This document shows, in pieces, positions 25,870 through 37,698 of a stretch of 64,000 bases of DNA (within the stretch, counting starts at the first letter, position 1; the number at the start of each line of letters is the position of its first letter). The notes under the pieces were generated by a model that was not told the DNA's origin, did not search any database, and saw only the letters and a list, made by a program, of their open reading frames with translations. Made by a program: the position numbers and the translations under genes. This stretch comes from Sclerotinia nivalis (taxonomy: Eukaryota; Ascomycota; Leotiomycetes; Helotiales; Sclerotiniaceae): positions 2,108,001-2,172,000 of the forward strand of contig JAPEIS010000004.1 of assembly GCA_029531795.1 (NCBI GenBank). Direction: 5' to 3'.

Positions 25870-27530
25870 CTATTTAACATGTTTGACGGCGATCTTGACA
25901 CCGTTCTTACTTTCCACGGTCATAGTAACGCGTTCAAGGTATTCGAAGACCTCGTCCTTATTGTTGATGAGTTGAATTTCTTGTGCGAATCTGACGAGAA
26001 GATAGGAGAATTGAATCAAAACTTGGTTTTGAGCAGGACACATCCTGATACCTCCTAAGAATGGCTCGTATTGCCACTTCGCTTCCCACAACGGTCGGTT
26101 CGCATCTAGCCATCGATCTGGCTCAAAGTCATCTGCATCTGCTCCCCAAATTGTTGAGTCCCTTTGCAATGTGTACAGATCTAGTCCGACTACAGTACCC
26201 TTGGGCACAAATATCGGTGACTGGCAATCTTTCTCGCCTCCCTTTGGTAGAAATGTATCTTTCAAGGATATCTTACCGAGTCTCGATGCAGCTGGATGTA
26301 AGCGTTACGATTCGTTGATTATGGCCTTGGTAACTTTTAGTGAACGGAGAAATTCGAAGTTTAATGCTTGACTTGGTTTGATGCTATCGACCTCTGTCTT
26401 CAGTTTCTTCCATTCCGTGGGATGACGAGCAAGTTCAAAAATAACATCTCCGAACGCGATAGCAGCTGTGTCTCGAGCGGGAAAGAAGACGTTGATGATC
26501 TGCATACGGAGTTCGTAAGGATCCTGTGTCATCTTGGCCATCTCTTCAAGGACATATCTTTTGGGACCTGTTTCTTTGTCTGGGTTGCACTGCTTTTCTA
26601 AGGCTGATGCCACACGCTTGTCAACGAACGCGTGGACATTGGTGTAAGCTTCTTTCCACCAAGGATCGAAGTAAAGTGGCCATCGAATAGGTTTAAAATG
26701 AGAAGCAATGCCAGCCCCAAAAGAGACCGGTCAAACGATTTCATGAACACGTCCGTCTCGATAGGTGTTTGCTCAGCAAGGCATTCTGTCGATTCACCGA
26801 ATAAAAATTCTGTCGATGTGTCAAGGAACTATAAAAGTTGAGGCAGTCAGTTTGATGATTCATTCATATTTGATCCATGCCGGCGTGTCATCAGAATTAC
26901 TGACCAGTCGTTTTACGAGAGGGAGCATGTCAAAAGTTGAGCCATCTTTTGGGATGTGAGTCAAGAAGCGCGCAACGTGACGCTCGAAATTATCCAGATC
27001 CGCAACCTCAGCTCTGCTGAAGGTCGGTCGAACGAGTGACCATGAATGCTTCCAGAAATCACCATCTTCTGAAATTTAATAACAATTAGTTATTTGAACA
27101 AAGATATTTCTTTATCCTGTGTTTGAATTACCTGTAAAAATACCGCGACCAAGAAAAGGAAGTCCGATGGTTCCTCTCATGGGACCGACCCCCAGTCGTT
27201 AAAGGCCGTTGTACATATCGCTTGGATATTTTCTGGCTGGGATGTTTGAAGCTCAGTACCCAATGAATTCATCAAGAAAGTTTGTCCGTATTTTTGATGA
27301 AGTGCTCTGTACGCATCTGAACGACGTCCTGCTGCGTCCGCCTTTTGCATTTGGATAAAAGTGTCAAGGCCCAAGACCGGGTCCCGGCTTGGGACCCTGG
27401 GGATGGGCTTGCAACCGTGGATTCGAATCGCTTCCGCCGCTCGTCTGCTTCTATTCCATGTGACTAGGACATAGTAGGAGATAAATGTTGCAAGGGAGAT
27501 GGTGATAATAACCGACACCAGCGGAGCCAT
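25870..27530 (-). pseudogene. Cytochrome P450, CYP52-like, with stop and frameshifts
   Basis: Three exons can be traced: 27132-27530, 26905-27068 and 25870-26828. An N-terminal membrane anchor (MAPLVSVIITISLATFISYYVL) is followed by CKPIPRVPSRDPVLGLDTF, the usual entry of CYP52-clan alkane/fatty-acid hydroxylases. Later landmarks are FWKHSWSLVRPTFSRAEVADL, FFPARDTAAIAF (I helix), KAIINES (ExxR helix), DDFEPDRW and the haem loop FLGGIRMCPAQ. Three lesions break the frame. One base is missing in a C5 run near 27189-27193 (DWG/VGPMRG), one in a C4 run near 26711-26722, and TAA at 26305-26307 replaces the expected leucine of ESLRLHP. The two single-base losses in homopolymers could be sequencing errors; the stop codon needs a substitution. 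If real, the gene cannot make a haem-binding enzyme. Confidence 0.82.
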
Positions 27531-30500
27531 TATGGTATACCTTGCGGAAAGATTGTTAAAAAGTTCAGCGATTTTGACCGTGACTCTGTTTTAGTGTGAA
27601 TGTCCACGGACTTCACTTTCTCTCAGGTAATGGGTTGTCTACAAAAGGGCGGAGTCTTTATCGGCAAAGATGTGCATGCATGAATCTCCAACTGTTGGCT
27701 TACGGAGGTCGCCCAATAGAAAATGACATCATGTGCATGCGGAATTTCAATCGTACGACTGGCTTCTTATTATGGCAATTTGAAGCTGATCCCGTTATAT
27801 ACAACGATTGAGCCATTTTGGCGGGATTCGTGGTTAGGCTCGGCAATTATAGAAGAGGTGGTGCAGAAGAATGAAATGGAGAGGAATCAAGCGAGAATGA
27901 AGAGAGTATTAAGGGAGGTGGTAGTGGAACAACTATGATGAGTTGATGGAAGAAGGGTCCCGGTAATAATGAAGAGGATAGGAGAATGAAGGAATTAGTA
28001 GAGATCGAAATGATTAGTGTCACCGCGAGAAAATGTTTAGATGATAGCGATGAGTGTACCTTGGAAAGGAGCTAGGGCAAGAAGCGCTCTCGAAAAAGAA
28101 AAGACGGGGGTGGAAATGAATGGTTAGTAATAATAGGAAAAATCGACTCAATATTCATGATTATCCCAATTCATACATCTCACAACAATATCCCTGCCAC
28201 AATATCTGCATATAATCCAAGACCTAGATACAGCATGACATTATACTAACATAAACGTTCCGAAATCAATCTAGTTAGTTATGCAAACAATTTCCTGTCG
28301 CCAATTAATGACTTTACTGAAATACCGCCATCTGAATCCTTTTACTGCTGCACTTCGTGGCTCGATATAGTTTGGCGGCGATTGTTCCAATTCTTCGGTT
28401 CGAGTGGGCTCAGCAGCGGATGATAGCAAGACTGCGTCGAGAAAGTATCAATCCGCAGCCACTGTTAGTATTGAAATCTCTTACGTAGGTGATGTTTATA
28501 TGCGACGGGCTGGATTGGCTTGATGGTAAGTAAACATTACTTAACTTCCTGCACACGATGAAATTATCACGTTAGGAATTAAATGTCTTGATGATAGGCG
28601 TACTTAATCAGACTTTTTGGATCTTGATTTTGGTTGTTTTTGCATTCATACCCACTTTAAACTTTCCATTTCTTTACTATTCGTTAAATCTTCATTCATG
28701 GACTCTTAAATACTAGACAGTACAAGCTTTCTCACCGGACTGCTGTACATGAGCTCCATTTGGCGCGAATGATACAATCTGCTATTCAGTCTTTAGCAAT
28801 GCCAACTGTCGGGAGACTTGGAGAACACTATTTAGGTATGAATTACTCCTTGGACACGTTCAATACGGCTATCAGCACCCAAGTAAGAAGATTTTCCAGA
28901 TAATTTATAAGCACAGTTACCACTGCCATCGAAGGGTCTATCTGTTAGCATACTATTGACTCGCAACCAACATTCTGTTGCTGATAGATATAATGATTTC
29001 TCGTACAGTTAAGGCTAGAAATTTTCAGGTACCCTGTCTGCATGATTGTCTGGAAGGATAATAGCAATATTCACCACCGCAGGCATTTTGTTCCTAACAT
29101 TGGCGATCCAGCAAAGTTGCTCGATGCTCAGTTCACCTACAATCCGAGTCTTTGCCGCTCATATCCTACTACAGATACACAAGGAGCTGGCTGTTTTATT
29201 CTCATGGCTATTTAATCTAGTAGTGACATTCTGGTCATGTATTATCTCCTTCTCTACTTTCCCTTCACCAAAGGGGTTCCCCCTCGCCAGTCTGGTGGTG
29301 GTAATCTAATTTCTTCCATCATTACTACAGTAGTAGCTATCATGAAGAATGGAGCTATAATTATTGTAAAAATAAGATATCATAAGTCTTGGTACATATA
29401 TGTAAGCGCACTTACTCTTGGTGGATTTTTTAAGTTTAGGTACAACCTCCGCATATAGTTGTCACTAAAATTCCCAGCCCAATACCATTCTTACCACACT
29501 GAACGCGAACAGCTATGCCTTTGAAGTTCTTCTTGCGCTGTATTCTGGTAGTTAGCTACGGACGTCGTAGTCGATGATTCAGTCAGCGCTAGATCAGAGC
29601 TAGATATGCGGTTACCTTCATTACGTTTGGTAAGTAAAATTCATATAAGCTGCAAGTTCATCTCACAAAAGAGAACTACAATATTTAAAGATCAAATGCT
29701 TGGTTTGGTTATCTTGTTCTCCATAGTTGGCACTCGCATCTCTTCTCATACTCGGAAACATCCTACCTGATATATCCTTCAAAAAATTTCAATTAGCTAT
29801 CTCAGAGACTAGTGATGATCTTTTCGCCCGGCTACATCCACCAGTGCAGAAGCTTGTATGGAAGTCACCCTTTCTTTCGTACGAAAGTATAATCAACCAT
29901 TTTGCTGGTTGTGGATCTTCAAATCAGAACACCAGAGTCCCTAATCTTTATTAGACACATCTTAGTCTATGTCGTAGCTGTATTGACACTCGTCATCGGA
30001 GACGGTAATGTACGCCGACGCTTAATCTGGAATCGCGAATGGCCGGTTAAACGCTAGATGTACACTTCTTCGCTCAGAGACATTGAAATTCTGTGTTGAC
30101 CATAGCTTTCTTTTGTTTCGGTTGTTTTTCTCAATTGTTGATTCGGAATTGCGTGTAGAGTTGGGGAGCTCGTAGGTCTTTGAATCCTCGAAAGTAATAA
30201 CTTCCTATGTTTGATTGGAATTAAGGTTTGGTATAGTTGCTGTAGAAAAAGACAACCGAATAAAATGTAGATAATCAACTAGTCCATACTGTACGACGTA
30301 GAAGGCTGTTGAGATGATAATAAAAGAAATTTAGGCTTGATCATGCTGTATATTAAAGTAGTCGGCAAAGAGAAGTCTCGAATTAGTTTGCGTAGACTAG
30401 GTATTTCGGCAAAAGCCTTCCAAATGTGTTATGCATATTCAGCTTATCTCCAAGTCCTTGGAAAGATCCCTTTTGGAAAGATTTCCGAGCTTGCAGATTA

Positions 30501-31207
30501 TTTGAAATTCAGGGGAACGCCATACCTGAGTAACAGGAAAGTACCAGATAAAACTTTCAAGTGTAGCGGCCTATTGGCTCTTTGATATTTGTTGATTCTC
30601 CCCAGCTTCGATTAACGTTGTCTTGTTTTCATGAACGCATATCACCACCGACCGTTATAGCCGCCGAAACATCTGGGGCTCACCTTTTTTCCCAACTCAG
30701 AGGTACTGTGATACAAAATGTCCCTTGCTTATCAATATGTCACCACAACATGTCCGCCGCTTCAGAATGCTGCCTCCCCCCGACTTGGCACATATAATTC
30801 ACCGAACCAATCCAATGAATGAGCCCAATGGAACGGTTCAAACCCCTCATGATCATCTAAGATGATTAAAATCCAAATTAGCATGCGATTATGCTCCTGC
30901 TCCGAACGAAACCACGAGTTTCTATGCAGCCAAGGATACTAAGATCTAGTTGATGCGACTAGATAATTTCCGTATGATGTGCTGGCGAGGTAAAGCCCGA
31001 GGTTACACATCTATTTTCATTGGATAAATATATTCATGTACTCATCTCATGTCCTTAGGTTAGCATGACATTTGCCATCTTCGTCAACTCACTATTCAGT
31101 CTATCGACACCCCGCTCTTCCGTTTCTTTAAAGAAGACTTTCGATCCCTGTGTCTTCCTGAATAATCAAGCCCTGAGTTAATTCAGTTTCAATACACTGC
31201 ATTGTTC
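27531..31207. other. 3.7 kb with no recognisable gene
   Basis: No intact gene in this long stretch. Short hydrophobic frames appear (for example SGRIIAIFTTAGILFLTLAI at about 29049 and a second at about 29727), but I could not link them to a family or join them with convincing introns. Many stops and AT-rich tracts suggest eroded coding sequence. The P450 promoter lies at its left edge, and the start of the MFS gene is just past its right edge. Confidence 0.5.
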
Positions 31208-33427
31208 ATGATGAGTAAATTATCTACGCCTCCATCTGGCAGTACCGATGCCATGGACCCCGAGAAAGTTGAGTGCGTCGCGACGCATAACAAAGTGCCC
31301 GGTCATAGCAATTATTATGAGAAAAATGATCTTCGTACATACGGCGATGATGAGGATCATGATCACGAACCTAAAGTATGTTCATCACACCAAAGAATGC
31401 TTGTCAGTTTATTAAGCACGAATAGATGTCGTTTCGACGTTTTATGAGTCTGGTCGCAATGGCATTTTTGTGGACCGGATCGCAGATTCCTGTTTATATT
31501 TTCGGTAAGATCTATGAATGCGGTTCAGGAAGTAAGAGCTGAATTTCTGGGTTTCAGGCGCCATTCCTCCCTATATCTATTCTGACCTCGGTGGCACCGA
31601 TCGGTGAGTAGTTCCAATATCTCGATCTAAGTCCCATATGCATGTTTTGAAAAGCCTTGAGTTGTTCATAACTCTAACCGGGGATATGTAGGTGGATATG
31701 GTTTGTACTCGCGAATCTCCTTGCTTTAGCGGGAGTGTGCCCATTTGTCGGAAGTCTCTCTGATCTCCTCGGGCGCCGTTATGTCGCGCTTCTGGGGGCT
31801 GTTTTCGTTGCCATCGGTATGATCGTATGTTCAACCGCTCAAACGATGAATACATTCATTGGTGAGTCTTAATCGTGGTTATTTAGCGTGGTTTTATACC
31901 TAAGCTAATGCGGAAATAAAGGGGGAATGGCTATTGCGGGAATTGGAGCCGGCATTAATGAGTAAGTCTTCTAGCTGCGCTATTTTCCGGTATTGGAGAA
32001 AGGTAAGGAAGGCACAAGCTTATATTAGCTAGACTCACTGCTTTAGCTGCAACATCCGAGTTAGCACCTACCTCAAAACGTGGAACCTATGTCGCGGTCC
32101 TCGTTTTCACCATCATTCCATTTTGTCCCTCGGTTTTGTGGGGCCAACTCATCGCCTCACATGCAGGATGGCGTTGGTGCGGATTGCTATGTGGAGTATG
32201 GGCTTTCATCGGCTTTGTCCTTACTCTCGTATTCTACTTTCCTCCTCCTCGGGTCAACTCGTTAGGTCTATCCAACAGGGAAATCATACAACAAATTGAC
32301 TTTGTGGGAGGATTCTTGAGCATAGCAGGAATGATCTTATTTATGGCTGGTATGCAATGGGGCGGCTATCAATACAATTGGAATTCAGCGCATGTCCTGG
32401 TACCTTTACTCTTAGGCACCGCCTTTCTGGCTGCTTTCTGTTGCTGGGAGGTATATGGAGCGAAGTATCCTATGTTTCCATCTCGTCTGAACAAAGCACC
32501 GAGAATCCTAGCCCTGACACTTGTCATAACGTTTATATCTGGTGCTAATTTCGTAAATATAACCTTTCGTTGTCCACAAAAAATTTTCCTTAACAAACAT
32601 GCTGACCAATCTTAGTTTAGCATTATCATGTTCTGGCCTACTCAGGCTTTTAATGTATATGGGCATGACCCTGTTGGTGTGGGTGTCAGAGGAATACCCG
32701 TTGGCTTCTCAATTCTAGCCGGAGCTTGTATTGCGTTGTGGTTACTAAGTGTGCTACGAGGAAGAAATAAGGAATTGATGATTGTAAGTTCAATATTGAT
32801 GACAGCCGGTATGTAATTCTCAAAAAGGGTGCAGAGGACGGGCGACTTCAGCTTGGCTTTCGCTAATCAACATAACTTTTAGGGTGTGGTGCCCTTGCAT
32901 GCGCCAACAGATACAACCTATCAACATTGTGGGCTTTGCTCATCATCGCTGGATTGGGAGTCGGTGGAATCGTCGTGCCAGCTTCGATAATAACCACAAT
33001 AATCTGTCCCGATGACTTGATCGCAACCGTTACTGCCATTACCCTCTCCATTCGAGTGATCGGTGGCAGTATAGGCTATTGTGTCTACTACAACATCTTC
33101 GTAAGCAAATTTATTCCTGCTGCCACGTTACATATTGGAGGCTTGATGGCTCGAGAACTCCATATTAAAAACAAGACTCTTATTCATGAAGCCATCGAAT
33201 ATACAGCTCATGCTCTCCTGCCACTGCTCAAGACGATTCCAGGTATTGCCGGGAATGAAACCGCCTATCAGATGGTGGTGATCGCAGGGCAGGAAGCATA
33301 TGCTGAAAGCTATGTTTACGTGTACTATGCGAGCATGGCATTTGGGGCTGTGAGCATCTTGGCGGCTTGTTTCCTGGGTGATATCAATGCATATATGGAT
33401 GACCATGTAGCTGTGATTATGCATTGA
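31208..33427 (+). CDS. Major facilitator transporter, DHA14/TRI12-like
   Basis: Eight exons (31208-31375, 31426-31504, 31558-31603, 31692-31861, 31922-31961, 32033-32552, 32616-32808, 32883-33427) give 586 residues with every junction in phase. A cytosolic N-terminus (acidic, HDHEPK) precedes about 14 hydrophobic helices. Signatures are DRWIWFVLANLLA, GSLSDLLGRRYVALLGAVFVAIG (the MFS GxxxDxxGRR loop), MAIAGIGAGINELTALAATSELAPTSKRG and GVRGIPVGFSILAG. These match the DHA14 group that includes trichothecene and siderophore exporters; the substrate cannot be told. I started at the first ATG (31208), since the upstream frame begins with TTG. The gene is intact and sits in the middle of broken neighbours, which argues that it is still used. 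Confidence 0.86.
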
Positions 33428-33754
33428 GGTCTGTACAGATACTGGAAACGGCGTTCGGTGGATAACATTTGGTTATCAGACATAACTGGTCAAGACATGG
33501 TTTCACCGCGTGGTGAATGTAATACAACCTGGTTGCATTCCAATCGCATGAGTATCCAACACTAGTTCCGATTTCAGCCGTTGGACGTGGAGAATATTTC
33601 GATTTTATTTGAAAGTGAACATTGTTACTTGATAACTTGAAGATATAAGGTTCAGTTTTCATATAGATATTGGACATTGAGATACCCCTTGAGTAATAAA
33701 AGTTGGAACACCACACCTGCGAGGAGTGAATGTGTTCGTAAAGAATGTGCGATC
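33428..33754. other. Intergenic between convergent genes
   Basis: The MFS gene (plus) and the oxidoreductase (minus) converge here. No gene is seen; it is likely 3' untranslated sequence. Confidence 0.55.
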
Positions 33755-34899
33755 CTAAATCTGGAAGTGCAGATTTTGACTCTTCCCTTGCTCCTCCCCA
33801 CTTCGCAACAGCTTTTCCAAGATTTCCAAATCAGCAAGAGCTTCCTCTGGAGACTGTCTAGTATCAGGCTTCTTATCCACAATGCTCTGAGCCCAAGCAG
33901 CAACCTCCTGCTTCACTCCACTTCCCTCTGCCGTAAACTCAACCTCCGTAAAGTTCTTTTCGCTCTCTTCGCCCTTGCGTACAATGACCTTGCTTCTGAT
34001 GACCGTAACGCTACCATCCTCACAAGCTACTGTGTATTCGGGACCAGAAAGAGTGGTACCGAAGGAAACACTGAATGTGCCTGATACTCCAGACTTTGTG
34101 AGCCATACCGAATTGATCGTGTCAACAGGTGGCAGATGTTCGCGAAGAAGTGTACTGAATGCTACAACGGCTGTCGGTCTTGCAGCCCCACCCAAGAGCA
34201 ATCTCCCGGCTGCCGTGAAATGGACACCTCCATCGAGTAAAAAGCCGCCTTGGTAATCCGGCTTCTTGCGCCATTCAGTTTCTGGCACACCTGTTAATTA
34301 TTGCAACGGCATCGCTGAAACGGAAATCGCATACCGTAGTACTTGGATCCTGGCTTAATATTGCCAAAATGTTGCATACGAAATCCTAAGACTCTTCCCA
34401 ATTTTTCTATTTCCTTCCTCGCATGACTGAACGAATCCAGGAATCGAAAATTCTCAGCCACGCTCCATGTAGCTCCATCCTTCACTTTGTCACTCTTATG
34501 ATATTCTAGCAAGCTTTGCGCGCGCTCCAAGTCTCCTGCAATCGGTTTCTCGGATAAGACATGTTTGCCCGCTGCGAGAGCTGCTTCGATGTATTCTGGC
34601 TAGACGAGAATTGGAAGGGCGATTATCACGGCATGTATATCAATACGAAGAAGGAGGTCGTGAAATGTTTTGCCGACACCCGAGTCGTCGGAATAGAGGG
34701 GAACATCGACATTCAGTGATTGTGCAGATGAAAGAGAACGGGAGTATATAGCTTTGAGGGACAAATGAGGGGTAGCTTGGACTGCTGGCTAGACCATGAG
34801 ATTAGTGAGCCGTGTAAGGGAAATTGTACAGGCGGAGTATACCAGGTGCTCTGTCTGAGCAAATATGCCAGAACCAATGATAGCGACACCGATTGACAT
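33755..34899 (-). pseudogene. Gfo/Idh/MocA oxidoreductase with in-frame amber stop
   Basis: Three exons (34843-34899, 34335-34788, 33755-34290) would encode 348 residues. The N-terminal Rossmann fold is clear: MSIGVAIIGSGIFAQTEHL, then HAVIIALPILV, and the family motif HVLSEKPIAGDLERA. The second domain has ENFRFLDSF, DGGVHFTAAGRLLLG and SGPEYTVACEDGSVTV. The family comprises NAD(P)-dependent dehydrogenases of sugars and related polyols. TAG occupies 34600-34602, inside the Rossmann domain, where relatives continue LVQPEYIEAAL; a C-to-T change of CAG would explain it. Splice junctions are otherwise clean and the rest of the frame is open. So this is a single-lesion gene: a pseudogene, a strain-specific allele or a base error. 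Without the stop it would be a normal member of the family. Confidence 0.78.
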
Positions 34900-35513
34900 T
34901 TTGTGTGTATGTTCTCGTCTGGTGAGATACTTGCACGCTTTTGTAGGAGGAGGTATCATCATTTACGTCATTGTGAAGGTAGCTCCGTGCCAAGCAATGG
35001 ACGGCACACCATCTTTGATAGAAATGTAACCTCAATGGATGATCTATTGCATCACCGAAGCGCCGCAATATCATACATCAGTTCCAACAACTGGTAGTAG
35101 AAAAGTAATCTAAAATGCAACCAGATCAGCCCAGGCACAGATTTTCATAGTTCACGTCCACAAACACCAACATTGTTTCCAAGTAGCTATTCATCTTCAT
35201 CAATCCGATTGTAGTGCACTCAAAAAAATTAATTCCAAAGCCATTTCATTTCTTAAAACCTTTTTGTCTAGCTGCGGCTCATGTCATCTAATCTAAAATT
35301 CATTAGATAGTTGTGATCTCAAAATGTGAACTTAAAATGCCAGGGCCAGGTGCTCAAGCGCTTGGTAAAGTTACCCCCACCACAAAAGAAAAATAGCTAA
35401 TTAAGATCTATTTTATTATATATATTTATATTAGTATAAAAACTATATCATTATAATGTCTTGGAATTTCTTTGACTTGTTTATTTTTGAAAATAACGAC
35501 TAATTAACCATCA
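34900..35513. other. Intergenic, AT-rich
   Basis: Contains the promoter of the oxidoreductase on its left and the 3' flank of the phosphotransferase on its right. A very AT-rich block lies at about 35395-35460. No gene is seen. Confidence 0.5.
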
Positions 35514-37698
35514 CTATATCTTAGCTTTACAAAAAAAAAGTCCCCAAGTTCCAAAAGGCCATTCCTTCAACCATATCTCTTTCTCCTGCTCACTTCTTGC
35601 AAATTCCTCGATGACTTGGTCCTTCATTTGCTCTAACGCATCTAGAGCCTCTTCATAATGGTGTGACCTTACTATTCCATGCTCAGGAAATAACTCACCA
35701 ATACTCTCTTCAATTGAATCCATCGCTTCCATACCACCACGTGTTACACCTTCAACATTAGCCTCCATTAGTTGCCGCTCTTCCGTTGAAAAGGAGAAAG
35801 GATAAACTGAAGTTTTGGCTCCTGGAAGTGTATCCCATATGGCTTTTAACTCTGCAACTTGTAAGAGATATGACGCCTCGCCATCGATGAGGAGGTTACG
35901 TGCTAGGAGTAGGAGTAGATAACTCGTTGTTTGCTGGAACTAAAGCGCAGCATAAATTTGTGGGTTTTGATGGTGAGTCAAAGTGTTGTAAAGGGAGCAA
36001 AGTGATTTCTGTAAATACAAAGACTTTGCATGTTTCTTTGCGTTTGCGTCTAACTGTTCTATATCTTTTGGTGGCTGGGGCCGCTCTAAGCCATATACAA
36101 GCGAACCGTTATAATCGATAATATGAGGTTGGCGGGCGTGGAAGTAAAGAGGGGATAGCTCAGTAGATTGCCAATCTATGAGGGCTACAACTTCGGTATG
36201 TTTGGAAGGATTTACGAATATGTTAGCAGCGTGTAGATCGCCATGCCAAAGATGCGATGATGCAATAGATTGATCTGTAGGAAGGAGAAACTCGATGAGC
36301 TTGAGATAGCAATGTAAAGCATCAAGATTTCTTTCTCTTGTTGGTTGATAGGTTCCGGGGCCACAGAGGGTTACTGGAGACTTGGGCAGGCGAGGGAGCC
36401 GATTGACGCAAGCTATTTCTCGAAGCCCGATTGCAGTGTGGTACTCCTTTAAATTACCCCCTTATACTCATTAGCTATATAAGTCCTGGCTTCAACATAG
36501 AAAATCTTACATGGACCTCTATCAAAATCAATAGTTGCTCTTCCGTTATCAATCAATTCGCGTCCTGTAGATGGACCAATAGCGAATTTTGCATTTGTGA
36601 TATCAACTCCATTTGCATCGGTATACAATAACTCATTTCCGGTTCGTTCCTCTAGATCTTTAGTGTAATAAAGACCCCCAAATTTCTTGAAGGAAACTGA
36701 CGCCCAGACTTTCTGGAAACCAGCAATGGCTTTGACAAGAGTAAATCTGTCTTTAATTCCCATACTTGGCCAAACACGTTCTAGCTCGATTCCTGGAACC
36801 TTTTCCATGATAATACATTCTGCACCAACAGGGTTCTCCTGGGCTCTGGGAATGGGAGTTCCAAGAACATTCCGTGCCTATAGCATATCAGTTGAAGTAT
36901 CTGTATACATTAATTATCACAAGATAATATAATCACAAAGCACATTGAAGGGATCGAAAAGAAGATAATTATATTGAAATAGTAGAGTTAAATATATGAT
37001 TAAATGAGAACTATATTGAATCACTTGCCCTCGATCTTAAGAATCGAGGATAGTATATATAAACTAAATGGAAGCTATCTAACCGACGAGATGCTTCAAT
37101 TAGGCTAGACTTCGATCTATAGTATATCAGGAAAGGGTTAACGATTGTAAAGATCGATAATATCTAAAAGAGTCTGATAATTAATGAGAAAAAGGAAAAG
37201 TATAATGATTGTAAAGGATATAATGATCGTAGATCATTAGTTATGTGATTAGGTATTATATGATTACCCAAAACATTAATATTTAAGAGATGCATACAAA
37301 ATCCATTGTTGCAACTTCGCTTGCAATAGTAAAATGAGGTCTGCCAGCATTTGGATTTGGAACTTTCGCTACAACTTGAGTGGCATTGTCCATAGTGAGA
37401 AGCATAGCCTTATTGTACATCCCGTCAGGATACTTTTCAATACTAACGCATAATTTTCCCCCAACAGCTTCGGCAGCGATACGGGCTAGCTCATTAACAT
37501 TGAAACGGACATGGCGCTGTGACATCTCATATACTTCATTACAAACAAAGCGACCTCGGGTATAATTGAAGATATCGTTGCTGTATTTCAAATCTAATTT
37601 GACGAGCAACACGAACAAAGTTTTCAAGACGGGATAAACTGACCAGGAAGCAGCGTTTGTGAGGCCAGCCTAGTGGACTGCGTGACTTTCGTTGCCAT
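35514..37698 (-). pseudogene. APH-family phosphotransferase with in-frame amber stop
   Basis: Four exons (37644-37698, 37298-37593, 36511-36877, 35514-36460) would encode 554 residues of a kinase-fold enzyme. This is the phosphotransferase enzyme (APH) family, expanded in fungi. Landmarks are FNVNELARIAAEAVGGKLC, YPDGMYNKAMLLTM, VVAKVPNPNAG, IIMEKVPGIELERVW and GPW-GNLKEYHTAIGLREIAC. The catalytic loop is HLWHGDLHAANIFVNP and the metal-binding motif is ALIDWQ. TAG at 35940-35942 interrupts a conserved segment (IYAAL-stop-FQQTTSYLLLLLARNLL), where relatives have a Glu or Gln. The second intron is 420 bp, far longer than its neighbours, and AT-rich. After TPIP the protein lacks about eight residues seen in relatives (KVYAWNS-like), from memory of the family. 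Substrates of these fungal enzymes are mostly unknown. Confidence 0.76.
36878..37297. repeat. AT-rich 420 bp intron, possible eroded insertion
   Basis: This intron of the phosphotransferase gene has a regular donor (GTATGC) and acceptor (CTATAG), but is about eight times longer than others in the window. Between about 36930 and 37260 it is extremely AT-rich with repeated TATAATGAT, GATCG and TTAATG-like words. That composition suggests a transposon remnant eroded by C-to-T mutation; I found no terminal repeats that define one. Confidence 0.5.

Noticed and set aside
26291..26307. Intron that would remove the TAA in the first P450
   Set aside because: GTAACG...CAG would be about 17 nt, too short to splice.
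34567..34602. Intron that would remove the TAG in the oxidoreductase
   Set aside because: The only GT...AG pair ending at the stop is about 30 nt, too short for a fungal intron, and it would remove conserved residues.
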